NCBI GenBank assembly: GCA_010015655.1 | Contig: ML976679.1 | Location: 660,346-724,345, forward strand | From: Bimuria novae-zelandiae CBS 107.79 | Lineage: Eukaryota; Ascomycota; Dothideomycetes; Pleosporales; Didymosphaeriaceae | DNA: 64,000 nt | Direction of reading: 5' to 3' | In this document: positions 26,892 to 36,820 of the stretch, piece by piece | Layout of the letters: each line of letters opens with the position of its first letter | Numbering within the stretch: position 1 is the first letter of the stretch | Notes under the pieces: generated by a model | Seen by the model: the letters and a program-made list of their open reading frames with translations, nothing else | Databases searched by the model: none | What the model was told of the DNA's origin: nothing | Translations under genes and position numbers: made by a program

Positions 26892-27847
26892 AGTTTTTAC
26901 TTAAGTTTAATAGGTAATAAATAAGGGCGCTATAATTTTAAATTTAATTGTAGTATTATTAAGAGTGCTTATATATAAGTCAACGTTAAAGTAAATAGCT
27001 ACTAAAAAATTAAGTATTAATATTAACGCTATATAAAATAGCATACTTACGTTCGCATGCTAGAGATAAAGGTAGATTAAATAAGCTAGTAAGTAACTTA
27101 AAAGATATTAATATTATGCTAAGGAATAAAATATATTTTAAAAGAAAATTATATACACTACTATAGTATATAGTAAAAGTAAATTAAGTATATTTCTAAG
27201 ATATTATGAGAAAGGCATAAGGCGTAAAGTATAAAATAAAAGTAATAAAAGCTAGATAATTAGTTTAACTAATAGAGTTACTAGATTATCTATCTACTAT
27301 ACTTTAAGTTTAACTTTTAGTAGCTAATAAGATTATACTATAAAAATTATAAATTAAATTAGGATATTTAAGTTTAGCTTAAATTCAAAATAAATTAATT
27401 AAGCTTTAATTCGATTTTGAACTATTGCGAGCCCTGGTCGAGGGCCAGCCGAAGAACATTTCCACTCTCATCGCACCCATCTGTGATCCAAAGTATCGAC
27501 AGAAGATTGCAGAGTACCTTGAGGTCTCACCGCTGTACGGCATGCTGAATTTCTACAAGAACAGCTATCCTGGTCCGCCATACGGCCAGAATCTTACCGT
27601 CGCGCTGAATCTTACTTAGCCGAATTGGACGCAAAAGGTTCCGTCAATGAATCTTTGGGGCGAGGAAGACCAGTATTTCAATCCTAAAACCATAGATGTG
27701 TTGCAAGGGTGGTTCCAGTTTGGCGTCCGGCTTGTAACTGTGCCTAAGGCGGCTCATTGGGTTTTCAGGGAACAGTGGAAGAGGGTGAATGATGAGATTT
27801 TCAGCTTCTTGAAAATCTCAGGGACTGTTGAGAAGAACCTTGTGTAG

Positions 27848-28483
27848 AGCTGCTACCAGGGAGGCCGGGTTGTAGTGAGATGGAGGAGATGAGCTGTACT
27901 TGACTGGAGCTTTGTACCTGCGATAATGTGTTTTTGTAACTTTAGTTTAATAAGTTCGTGGATAGGGGTTTGTAGTTCAGTTTATGTTGGTTGGAATTTG
28001 TTTTATCCTGAAGAAATGTTGCATTGTCGCCGCTAAAGTTTCCCTTAGAATACTAGAAATTGCAGGCTACTCTAATGGAGGGGTGTCTGCACCTGAATCC
28101 GATTTTGCAAGTATCCCTCAGTTCGCCGTGCGGAGAGCCGTCCGGCGGTAGGTCGTCTGCGCAGGCTATGTCGCAATTCAAGTCACTGATCACGTCAGCT
28201 GCCTAAGCCAGCACTGACGCAACGCCTCATTTTGGACGTCTAGTCATCAATCAACATCCATCATTACCATTAACAACACGCCAGCCGCCTATTTCTCGTC
28301 ACTTCTGACCTCCCATACTCATGCCCAAAAGAGCGCGCTCGCTGTCTTCGTCGCTCTCGCCCTCGGAAAGTTTACCGAGAATCACCGCGAAATTCATGGC
28401 GAATCATCTCGTCCTCATCCAAAGGACGTCCCTCTATTGCGTTACTTGTCTTTGGCGTCGAACGACTTTTCGGCGATGTAGTC
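27848..28483. other. Intergenic spacer
   Basis: The stretch lies between the end of the broken hydrolase and the 3' end of the SDR-NmrA gene. A short frame starts at ATG 28321 (MPKRARSLSSS) but overlaps the downstream gene antisense and resembles nothing I know; I do not call it. Confidence 0.5.
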
Positions 28484-30546
28484 CTAAAACATGTGCTTCA
28501 ACCCCTCGATCGTGCCCCGGAAACCCACCACTTCGTCCCTATCAATGCCCAGACCTTCCGGGCTGATGTGGTCCTCGGTCTCCTCCCAGGGATCGCACAT
28601 CTCGCCAAATTGGAATTGTGCAGCAAGTTCTGCCCCCGCATCGCCCCATAGCTTTGTCCATGCCTCACTGGTAGTCTGCATGTACACACCATTCTTGCCT
28701 GTTATTACCGACCATTCGTCCATCATCTGCTGAAATGTCCACTTTTCGAGGGCTACGTTGGCGTACATTCCGTAGGCTTTGAGCCCGGTGCGCAGTACTT
28801 GGCGTGCCCATATTCCTGGGTTGACGGACATATCTCCGGAAAGCAGAATCTTTGCATCTGGCTTGGAGGGGACTGTCTGGATGTATTGGCCGTTACCGGG
28901 CTGAGACAACGATTAGCCAGATGTACATCAACACTTCTGGAACACAGAAAAGAGCTTACATGAAGGATTGGCTTGAGCAAAGGGAAGAACGCCATGTTTT
29001 GCGGATAGTATCCCAGGTACAGGTACGTGGTCATTGCAGCCAGACGAGGAAGCTCTTTTTTGATCCGTGCATCAACTTTCGCTTTATAGTCCATGTGGGG
29101 CGTCAGTAGTCTGCCCGATGGTTTGATCATACGCGCCGCTGAAGGTGTTGTGGACCAGATATAATGCTCTAATGTGGGAATGGATGCAGCAGCCCTTGCG
29201 ATAGTCATGCCCTGCCGTTCTTCCATCTCGCCACATTCAGTACGCGATTTACCCTGGAATAGATGTTCCCACCAGTTGGTAACGGCATAGATGGCGTTGA
29301 CACCCTGATTGTCGTTATTTTCATCACTCTTTCATCGACACAGTCCATGATCATGGCCGCCTGTTCATATGGATGCTTACGTTGAAAGCTTTTCTCAGCG
29401 ATTCCTCATCGTCAAAGCTGGCTTGAACAACTTCGACACCTTCAGCAACGAGTTTCTTGGCAGCATCGCTTTCAGGGTTTCTGGTGATCGCCCGAACTTT
29501 CCATCCCGGAGTTTTCCTCATCACATTGACTACGCCACCACCCTGGCTGCCTGTCGCACCCGTGACAGCAATGATCCGCTCCCCGGTAGGTGGACCAGAT
29601 AGAGCGGCTGGGAGCTCACTCCTCTCACCGTGCACCATCTCAAACCATGGATCATATACCTTCTCTGTCCGTTGCCCAAAAGCTCCGCTCTTGTATCCAG
29701 GGTGGCCCCATTCAAACAATTCGTCGTGCGCCGCTTCTAAAGTTTCCCCGGTCTTGTCCGTGGTATCCTCAATGTATCTTTCAAAGCCAGCCATGAGGTT
29801 CGACCGCAACGTCAATTGTTCCGGGAGGAATGCAGTGGAGAATCCTGGGAATGCTGGAGTCTCAATTCCGCCGGGCATGACACAATTGATGGCGATATTC
29901 TCCTTCTGCAGAAGAACAGGGCCAACGGTCTTTACCCACTGATGCACCCCAGCCTTTGCTGCGCAGTACTCTGGAAATGTCGCACACGGATATACACCGA
30001 TCATGCTACCAGTCACTATGATTTTCCCACCTTTGCCACCCGGGTTATGCCTCATAAAGTGTGTTGCGAGCCTTGTATTGTACATGGCGGCTCGCAAATC
30101 TACTTCGAGACAGATTGTGCTGGGCTCACTGGGGAGCTCGTCGATTTGAGCGTCGCGACCGGCAAAATTGTACCATGAATCGCGCTCTACTCCACCAGCG
30201 TTTGCGATGAAAACATCGAGACGGCTCCATTTAGCCCATACCGTTTTGAAAAGCTCACATTGAGACGACCAGCTTGCTACGTCGCACTGAATAAAGATCG
30301 CAGTCTCCCTGGACTTGTCGAGAGCGGTCGCATTGGCTTCCCCTTCTTCTCGACGACGCCCGCAGAGTGCGACGCGGTAGCCGCGTTGGTGTAGTAGCTC
30401 GGCCAGCCAGTGGCCAATACCACTCTGCGACACCACCTTAGCTCTGAAAACCACAAAACTGGATCCTGCTTTTTTTGGTTTGCGAGACTTACCGTGGCAC
30501 CGGTGACGACGGCGACTCGACGACAGTCCGGATCGATTGAGCCCAT
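28484..30546 (-). CDS. SDR-NmrA fusion oxidoreductase (two Rossmann domains)
   Basis: The model is complement of 30493-30546, 29381-30424, 28960-29304 and 28484-28900, with introns of 68, 76 and 59 nt that all have GT..AG ends and keep frame. It gives 619 aa. Residues about 10-290 are a classical short-chain dehydrogenase: TGATSGIG built across intron 1, ANAG at 92-95, catalytic Ser158 and YCAAK (Tyr171, Lys175). From residue 302 an NmrA-like domain starts with VTGATGSQGGG and runs to the C-terminus (AVTNWWEH, YWSTTPSA-like and YYPQNMAFF segments). Both domains should bind NAD(P). There is no stop or intron between them. The SDR half could be catalytic; NmrA-like proteins often sense redox state or act as isoflavone-reductase-like enzymes. 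The substrate is unknown. Confidence 0.85.
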
Positions 30547-30632
30547 TGTGAATTCTTCCTAACTTGGAAAATGCGATCGGTGAGCAGATTTAAAAAGGGG
30601 TGATTGCACATAATAACAGAGCCCGTTTGATA

Positions 30633-32374
30633 CAAAGGGTAATCTCAATAAAGTCGGCCGTCATGTGACTTGCCAAGAAGCTAGCGCGTCACTAGCGGAA
30701 CAGAGTCTCCGAGCCTCCGAGCCTCTAAGAGCTCTGTAGAGCGTTAACACCTACACTTTAACCTCACGTTTCTCACTTAATATAGCTTTAAATCCTGCTA
30801 AAAAAAGCTCTTAATTGCTTTTAGAAGCCTAGCTAGCTGCTATCGTCGTTCTCAGGACAAAATACAACCTTACTTTCCCAGAAATCGCCACTAATTTAGG
30901 TATAACTAACCACGCCTGTGGTAAGGCATTTCGACGCGTTAAAGGCGCCGCAAAGGGCGACTTACTACAGGAATTGCTAGCTGCAACACCTACAGTCAAG
31001 CAGTCTCCTCCTGGCAGACCTGTAAAGGTACGCGATGGCTCTACGCTGAGCGCAAGACTACGGCATGACATCATCGTATATGGCACCTACCGGGTGCATG
31101 ACGCTGTCAGAGACCTCTACGCAGAAGCTGGCATCACACTTAGTAAGAATATAGTCTATAACATTACTAGGGAGCACCGCGACGAGTAGCACCTATACGT
31201 AATAACTCGTAGAGTACGACCTAAAAAACTAGCGCTTAATAGCAATAATAAGGGCTAGCGACTATAGTACTGTGCCTGGCTTAAGGCTAAATATAACCTA
31301 TACTTTCTACGCATTATATTCGTCTGCTATAATAAGATCTTTAAGTTTATTAGCGGGAGTAATATATGTGGCGGAAAGTAGAGGATTTTAAGACTAGTTA
31401 AATAAGATAGTAACGTCTACGCACTACCTATAACGCTACCTAAATTTAGTCTTATAATCTACGCTGCTACTTTAACTAATACTACTTACTTTTATTAATG
31501 CCCTTACGTTATTTAGGCTTAGAATAATAATAAGAGCTACGAGGACCTTATATAACGCGTCTCCTATATAAATAATATAGTAAAGGAGGCTTTTAAGGTT
31601 AAACACTCTTGCGCGACTGTCGCTAGCACTAATAAAAAGTAATAACTACAAGAAATTAACTATAATATTACCTATAATAATAGTTAACGCTAAGCTACTA
31701 ATAAGGCTACTAATAAAAAGGGTAGAGCTCTTCGCGCAGGTATTAAGAAACCTCTTACTATTAAAAAGTTCTTTAAAACAGAGGAGTTTGTATATAACGG
31801 AGGGAAGGGCATAAACGGCATCTAGTACGCAAAGAACATACTTAAGAAACACCTATTCCTTTATTACTACGCTATACGCGATAATAACCTAGGCGTAGCT
31901 ATTTATTTAATTTAAGATAACGTTTGCCTACACTTACTAGGTCTCTGGTACTGCCAGCCAGAAATTGAAGCTCTAGGAATCAAGTTTGGCCCTTAGCCTC
32001 CTAATTCACCCGACTTACACCCAATTGAGCGCTGTTTTGGGCGTCTAGAAGGTTTTTTAGCAAGTTACGAATGCCTATCAAGTTCTAAGGAGGCCAAAAA
32101 GGCTGCAGAACAGTACATAAAGGAGGTCTGGCAAGGTGATGAGACACTCAGGCAGTATATGGCCGAAAAGCTTCATCCTACCTACTTTATGCGCGTTGCA
32201 GAGCTCTGCGAGGACGCAGGTGGCCAGAATAACTTTACAGCATAATTAGAACATCTTATTTGGGTGTATTTGCTTATACTTTAGATGGAATCAAGATGCG
32301 CGACTTTTGAAGTTGCTACCCTTGCAGGAATCCCTGCTGCACGTGACGGCCGACTTTATTGAGATTACCCTTTG
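30633..32374 (+). mobile_element. Tc1/mariner element upstream of the SDR-NmrA gene
   Basis: The element is 1742 bp, flanked by TA (30631-30632 and 32375-32376). Terminal inverted repeats begin CAAAGGGTAATCTCAATAAA and extend over about 35 bp to GTGAC. Its middle (31190-31960) is RIP-biased while both ends keep normal composition. The left end lies only 86 bp upstream of the SDR-NmrA start codon, so the insertion separates that gene from its former upstream region. Confidence 0.88.
30833..32245 (+). pseudogene. Tc1/mariner transposase, RIP-damaged
   Basis: The frame runs from about 30833 (no clear ATG) to TAA at 32243-32245. The N-terminal helix-turn-helix region reads LTFPEIATNLGITNHACGKA. 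The catalytic end reads PPNSPDLHPIERCFGRLEGF, typical of DDE_3 transposases, followed by LRQYMAEKLHPTYFMRV and a terminal GGQNNFTA. The central third carries many TAG/TAA codons. The C-terminus is closely similar to the fragment inside the deleted derivative at 58505-58833. Confidence 0.8.
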
Positions 32375-32376
32375 TA

Positions 32377-32798
32377 CTACCTGGGCATCATCTCCCTTGC
32401 GTCGATCTTATCTGCCTACAGTATCGTTGCTTGTATGCCGAGACGCGCGATAAACTGTGCCGCCGCTCATAGGAAGGGTAAACCCGTCCCTAACGGACTG
32501 TTCCGTCGCTAATGCGTCTGTGCCGTCGCTTATGATGCTTAAACAGGTAACCCCGAAACCCTTTAGGCGCTTCGACGAGGATGCTACGGAAAACACGGCA
32601 ATTATCCAGGCTGTGCCACCCTGGTTGCTAGCCAGGATTGAGAAACGGCAATGCAGACTGCTTGGAAACCTCATCCCTTGGACGGTGATCAAGTGCCCAG
32701 CCAGGTACTGGATGCTAACCCCTCATATCTACCACCAGTCGGGGCCGACGCAACAACGTAACTTTGCTATTTTACCATACTAGAGGTTGTTGTTTTCC
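32377..32798. other. Intergenic spacer, likely promoter of the membrane-protein gene
   Basis: No supported gene is present. A 108-codon frame at 32457-32783 lacks an ATG start and any recognisable motif. Confidence 0.45.
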
Positions 32799-33970
32799 AT
32801 GCCTTTAGCGGTCCCCATCGAAAATGGGCTTCAATGCAGCATTCTGATTAGTTCTGCCATTGCGTTGGCGCTCGTGACCGCAACTGTTGGTCTCCGTTTG
32901 CTCGCAAAGCACCAGTTCAAAGGCTGGGATGCGGGAGATCTTTGTGCCTTGGGGGCATTTGTGAGTATCCTAGTTCTTCAAGATCTTTCAGCAAATAAGG
33001 CTCATGACGTTCGCAGGTAGCTAACACTGCGCTCCACGTCTTGCTCATTCTGCTTGTCAAATACGGAGCCTTTGGCTTCCATGTGCAGGAGATATATGCA
33101 CGCTTCAGCCCCGACAACGCCACGTTTTTCTTCAAGGTCCGCCTTGGGTGTTCCCACGATGTCATCGCACCGCTCACACTCTGACAGGGTATCATGGCAT
33201 TCGCCATGATTTGGAACGTGACAGTCTGCTTTAGTAAACTTTCTGTCCTGTTCATGTATGCTACGCTATTTGTTCAAGAGTCGCTCTTACGGTGGGGTCG
33301 ATATATCGGCATCTTCGTTATTACGTGGAACGTTGCCGACATCATCGCCGCGCTAGTCATCTGCAAACCCATAGCTCGGAATTGGGATCTGACCGTTCCT
33401 GGAACCTGTGGGTCACAGCCAAAGTTCTATACCTCAATGGGCGTTATCAACATCGTTACTGATGTGGCTATCCTTGGACTGCCTTTGCCATACTTGTTCT
33501 CGCTACAGATGCCATTGAGGAGAAAAATTATGGCTACCGGTATGCTAACTATCGGCGTTGGGTAAGTTATAGATCTCTACCATCTCGCTGAACAACCACT
33601 TATCCTGTGCTGCAGAACATGGGTTATCACTATCTACCGTCAGACCACACTGCGAAACCTCGACTTTGCCGATATGACGCACGCCGGTGTCCTCGCAACG
33701 GTTCTCTCAGGCCTCGAACCCTCCGTAGCCATCGCACTAGCCTGTCTTCCGCAGATGCGCACACTGTTCGTGCGCAAGAAACCCGCATCGTACGGCTACA
33801 GTAGTTATAGTAGCAGGGACAACATGGCAGTACCTCGAGATGGGGAGTGGACGATCCAACTACGGTCCTTGGATGGCGACTCCAAAGAGTTACACGGGAT
33901 TCGCGTGAAGACAACTTGGGATGTGGTGTCCGATAAGCCCGAGGGGCGTGATGAGGAAGCCGAAAAGTAA
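32799..33970 (+). CDS. Rhodopsin-like fungal integral membrane protein
   Basis: Exons 32799-32960, 33017-33136, 33188-33561 and 33616-33970 join in frame across introns of 56, 51 and 54 nt and give 336 aa. The N-terminus (MPLAVPIENGLQCS) is followed by seven hydrophobic segments: IALALVTATVGLRLL, a GWDAGD loop, then VANTALHVLLILL, FSKLSVLFMYATLF, GIFVITWNVADIIAALV with CKPIARNWD, VINIVTDVAILGLPLPYLF and LSGLEPSVAIALACLPQM. This is the pattern of the large fungal rhodopsin/Pth11-like domain family. The C-terminal tail of about 75 residues is polar and probably cytoplasmic. No CFEM cysteines precede the first helix. A membrane sensor role is possible by family analogy only. The gene appears intact. 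Confidence 0.85.
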
Positions 33971-34677
33971 ATCACAAGATACTCAAGTATGCAAACAAGA
34001 TATTACATTGCGCTAGAAAGCCCAGCCGCTCATTTAAATCATGGCCAATCTAACGCTTGCATGCTACTAAGGAAGTTGCGTGCGCGTCGGCGCTGCAGAA
34101 CCTCCAGGACTGGTAAGATAAAGACAGAACAAGTTCTCAATCCCCATCATCTGTTCCGCAAAATGCTGGTCTGCGCAATATCATGTCGAAGCCCCTATTC
34201 AGAATTACGAACTAGAAAAGTCTCCAAATTTGCGCGAATATAAGATTAAGACATGTCCACTTCTTGTACATATGGCCAAAGGACAATGAAGATTAGCCCA
34301 CCGTCCGCTCAACCATGTTCCTATTGAACAGAGTTGGCAACAATCAAGCGATAGGCAGATTGATTACTATATTAAGCGTTGAAAGATCACCCTCAGGTCC
34401 GTGCCAGTCATAATCTGGTAATTAATCTGCCTATCGCTTGCTTGTTGCCAACTCTGCTATTGAACTTACTCGCTGCGGCGAGAACGCCATCACTGCAGCT
34501 AAAGCTACTTCCATGAGTGTAACGTCGAAAAAGAGTGTGAGTGTTGAGGCAATCATTGTTTTGATTGAGAAGCTACTCTATGGAGCTATATACTGTGTGG
34601 ATCACGTGGATCACGTGCACGGGCCGCACGTACGTGGGTGGCCCAAGCTTCTATACTGAACCGTCACAATGAGCATT
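33971..34677. other. Intergenic region containing a 128-bp MITE
   Basis: The stretch lies between the stop codons of two convergent genes. Its only structure is the hAT-type MITE at 34329-34456. Confidence 0.5.
34329..34456. mobile_element. hAT-type MITE (128 bp), copy 1
   Basis: It has terminal inverted repeats of about 38 bp starting CAGAGTTGGCAACAATCAAG, with two mismatches between ends, and an exact 8-bp duplication CTATTGAA at 34321-34328 and 34457-34464. The length and duplication mark it as a non-autonomous hAT derivative. Its ends match copy 2 (37291-37418) at about 19 of the first 21 positions. Confidence 0.93.
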
Positions 34678-35264
34678 CTACTTTGTCCCTCGAACGCTGA
34701 GCGTGCCGTTTTTAGAAGTGTTCCCAATCCTCATCCGCACCGAGATATCAACGTTCATCTCCATTCCATCCGCAGTAGCCATCGACATCCCGCGTTCCAT
34801 GATTTCCGACATATTTAACGGCATGTTAATGGTCGTGATGCGATCTCCAATTTCGATACTGTTGTTGTCACCGATAGTGTTGTTGCCATCGCCAATGTCG
34901 AAGTCATCACCTGCTACATTTTAGGACACTGCGTGTTTGGTAAAGAAGATAGCCCCCGTCCGCGACGCATAAAGGGTAAAAGACGTCCCCATTGGGGACT
35001 GAATGAGAAATGAAACGCTTCATCGCAATACGCACCAGTATCGATATCGTTCCCCGTTCCAGCAAATCCAACGCCATTGCCGTCACCGACGCCAGTACCG
35101 CCGGTTGATCCATTACTATTAGTCTGATTGCCATTTACACCCTCGCCGACCTGCCTGCTCACAAGGTGATTAAGAAAACCACTATTAAAATGAGGCAGTC
35201 CCAAAGGAAAGGCCAGTGTGAAAGGAAGAAACAAATAACCGATAGTAAAAATGAAAGTATGCAT
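34678..35264 (-). CDS. Small secreted protein with Gly/Asn/Asp-rich repeats
   Basis: Exon 1 (35264-35036) starts with MHTFIFTIGYLFLPFTLAFP, a clear signal peptide. A 125-nt intron (34911-35035, GTGCGT...TGTAGCAG) joins it in frame to exon 2 (34910-34678), giving 153 aa. After the signal the sequence is Gly/Asn-rich (GNQTNSNGSTGGTGVGDGNG), then holds repeated IGDGNNTIGDNNSIEIGDRI, a short period that could form a beta-solenoid-like turn array. The rest is Met-rich (MPLNMSEIMERGMSMATADG). The mature part has almost no cysteine. I know no family for it. Such small secreted proteins are often screened as effector candidates, but nothing here proves that. Confidence 0.65.
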
Positions 35265-36820
35265 AGTTTGAGAAATGTGTCGGCTGGTGAAACAGCAAAT
35301 GTTCGTGGAGTGTGATTGACAGCAGCCTCCTACAACCCATCCGTTCGAGAGACGCATCAGACTCCTTTTGAACACTCAGGCGCATGTCGTGGACTCCTTG
35401 TAGGCGGGGGTATAACATCTATACTACGATGTCGTCACTGTTCATGCGACGCTTCAGACTCGAAACCGGATGCGGTTCATCCGCTCGTGCTTAACTTCGG
35501 CCCTAACTCAATACATATGCACCGTAAATATAAAGGAAAAATTGGACGGCGAGTTTGCTAGAATAATATATTGTTAGAAATTGGTGGTTGCTCGCTGTCT
35601 TGTTTTCGCCCGACGGCCTGGTACGCGGATACTGTTGGTCGGAGTGAACTTCGATCGAAGACGGCGTGTAAATTACTTGCATAGATAGATTTAGCATAAC
35701 TAGAAAATCAAAAGTAACGCCCCCAACCAGATTGCTCTTCGAAGATAAATTGCGAACAGTAATCGTGGTTTTGATAAAAAGCAGAGACGAGTGAACGTTG
35801 CATTTGCATCAACACTGTGTCTCATCCGCGGAGGCTTGTCGTTACCCCTCGAAGAGACCAATTTTGCCTCGGAGCAAGAACCATGCAAAGTTTCAAACAT
35901 TCCCGCACGCTTATTTTAGCAAGCATGGTTTGGGGTTTGATCGACCGTGGTGAAACAGTTGCAGGGAGCGTTTCCTGCCTTGGCAACATCTGTGCGTATA
36001 TCACATGGCGCACTGTGATGCTGGTCTCGAAATGCTCTTAAGAATGGCTATCAAGAGAACTAGCGAGTATCTACTGTTGTATGTTTTTGATCCTGCAATT
36101 CCTTTGCCGGGTGTGGTCGTGGTAAATGACTGGGACTAGGGCATCAGTGCTTCAACGCCTATTCAATAGCAGGGGCCTCACGCTTTCGCCCATTAATCTA
36201 TTCATGTGATTTGGTAAGGAATGCCTTGTAATCTAATCGCCGTCTGTTCCAACGGAAAGTAAGGCTTTAAAGCAGTTCCTACGTATCAACCGCAGGTAAA
36301 CCCAGAACGCTAAGCTGCGAGAATTATCACGAAGTATGGACAAACCTTGGACGAAAGGATGCAAGGAAACAAATGCCTTGGCAAGAGAGACCTGAGACTA
36401 TGGCGCAAAGGCGCAATGGCGCAGTGTCTTCACGGTTCCACCATAGGCGCGCATTGCAATACAAGAATCAAATATGCCATAGCAATGACTACTATCCGCA
36501 GGTTTTTTCGTCGATGGCTTAATCGTGCTCCTTTGGATATGTGATAGGTGCGGAGGAGCGAAGACACTGTATATTATGTGCACCCAATGACCTGGGAAGG
36601 GTAACGCTATAATACTGATTGTCGTATAAGTAACCAACGCGTTTATTGTATATACACCGTTTCCGTTCAAGGTCACTGCCATTTCTACTTTTTAGACGCT
36701 CAGAACAGTACTCTAGGTGACGAATTCTCGTGGTGCCGCAATTCTACTGCCAAATGGCGTCACATCTACAAAACTGATGCGCGAAACCAACCTTTCCGTG
36801 CGAGCTTGTTGTCCAAGTTG
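35265..36820. other. Intergenic region, no supported gene
   Basis: About 1.5 kb of normal composition between the secreted-protein gene and the 3' end of the DUF4246 pseudogene. Only short frames without motifs are present and I see no inverted repeat or long direct repeat. Confidence 0.5.

Larger units (their letters stand above)
9679..27436. mobile_element. hAT-type element carrying nested insertions
   Basis: The ends are a 12-bp perfect inverted repeat CAGGGCTCGCAA (left 9679; right TTGCGAGCCCTG ending 27436) that extends imperfectly to about 22 bp. The flanks carry an 8-bp duplication GTCGAGGG (9671-9678 and 27437-27444). The 8-bp duplication and the CAGGG end are the hAT signature. After subtracting the LINE (about 10430-18210) and the chromovirus (20049-26891), about 3.1 kb of RIP-degraded sequence remains, a reasonable size for an autonomous hAT. 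I could not recognise a transposase in it. Confidence 0.85.
9082..27847 (+). pseudogene. Secreted epoxide-hydrolase-like gene split by a 17.8-kb transposon nest
   Basis: Exon 1 (ATG 9082-9109) encodes MWQLLFLPL. An intron 9110-9161 (GTAAGT...TTGCAG) joins it to exon 2, giving a signal peptide that continues LFLRALASPRP. Exon 2 shows the alpha/beta-hydrolase motifs HGFPDQETTW (oxyanion loop) and GHDFGGG, with Asp as nucleophile as in epoxide hydrolases. At 9678 the frame stops at an hAT-type element and resumes at 27445: TYVEG joins QPKNISTLIAP once one 8-bp duplication is removed. The C-terminal part has NLWGEEDQYF and a catalytic-His candidate KAAHWVF, ending at 27847. Two in-frame TAG codons (9356-9358 and 27617-27619) break the exons as well. 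The product would have been an exported hydrolase; it is dead now. The substrate is unknown. Confidence 0.85.

Noticed and set aside
20044..26896. Target duplication of the chromovirus
   Set aside because: Flanking 5-mers GGATA and AGTTT do not match; not claimed.
28321..28566. Plus-strand frame MPKRARSLSSS
   Set aside because: It overlaps the SDR-NmrA gene antisense and has no known motif; the start region looks promoter-like but nothing else supports it.
29369..30178. Several plus-strand frames over 60 codons
   Set aside because: They are antisense shadows of the SDR-NmrA gene with no motifs of their own.
30425..30492. Alternative acceptor ending GAGCTAAG for the first SDR intron
   Set aside because: It would insert four residues in the cofactor loop; the CAG at 30425 gives the canonical TGATSGIG.
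32457..32783. 108-codon plus-strand frame before the membrane protein gene
   Set aside because: It begins with GTG, has no motif, and lies in the likely promoter.
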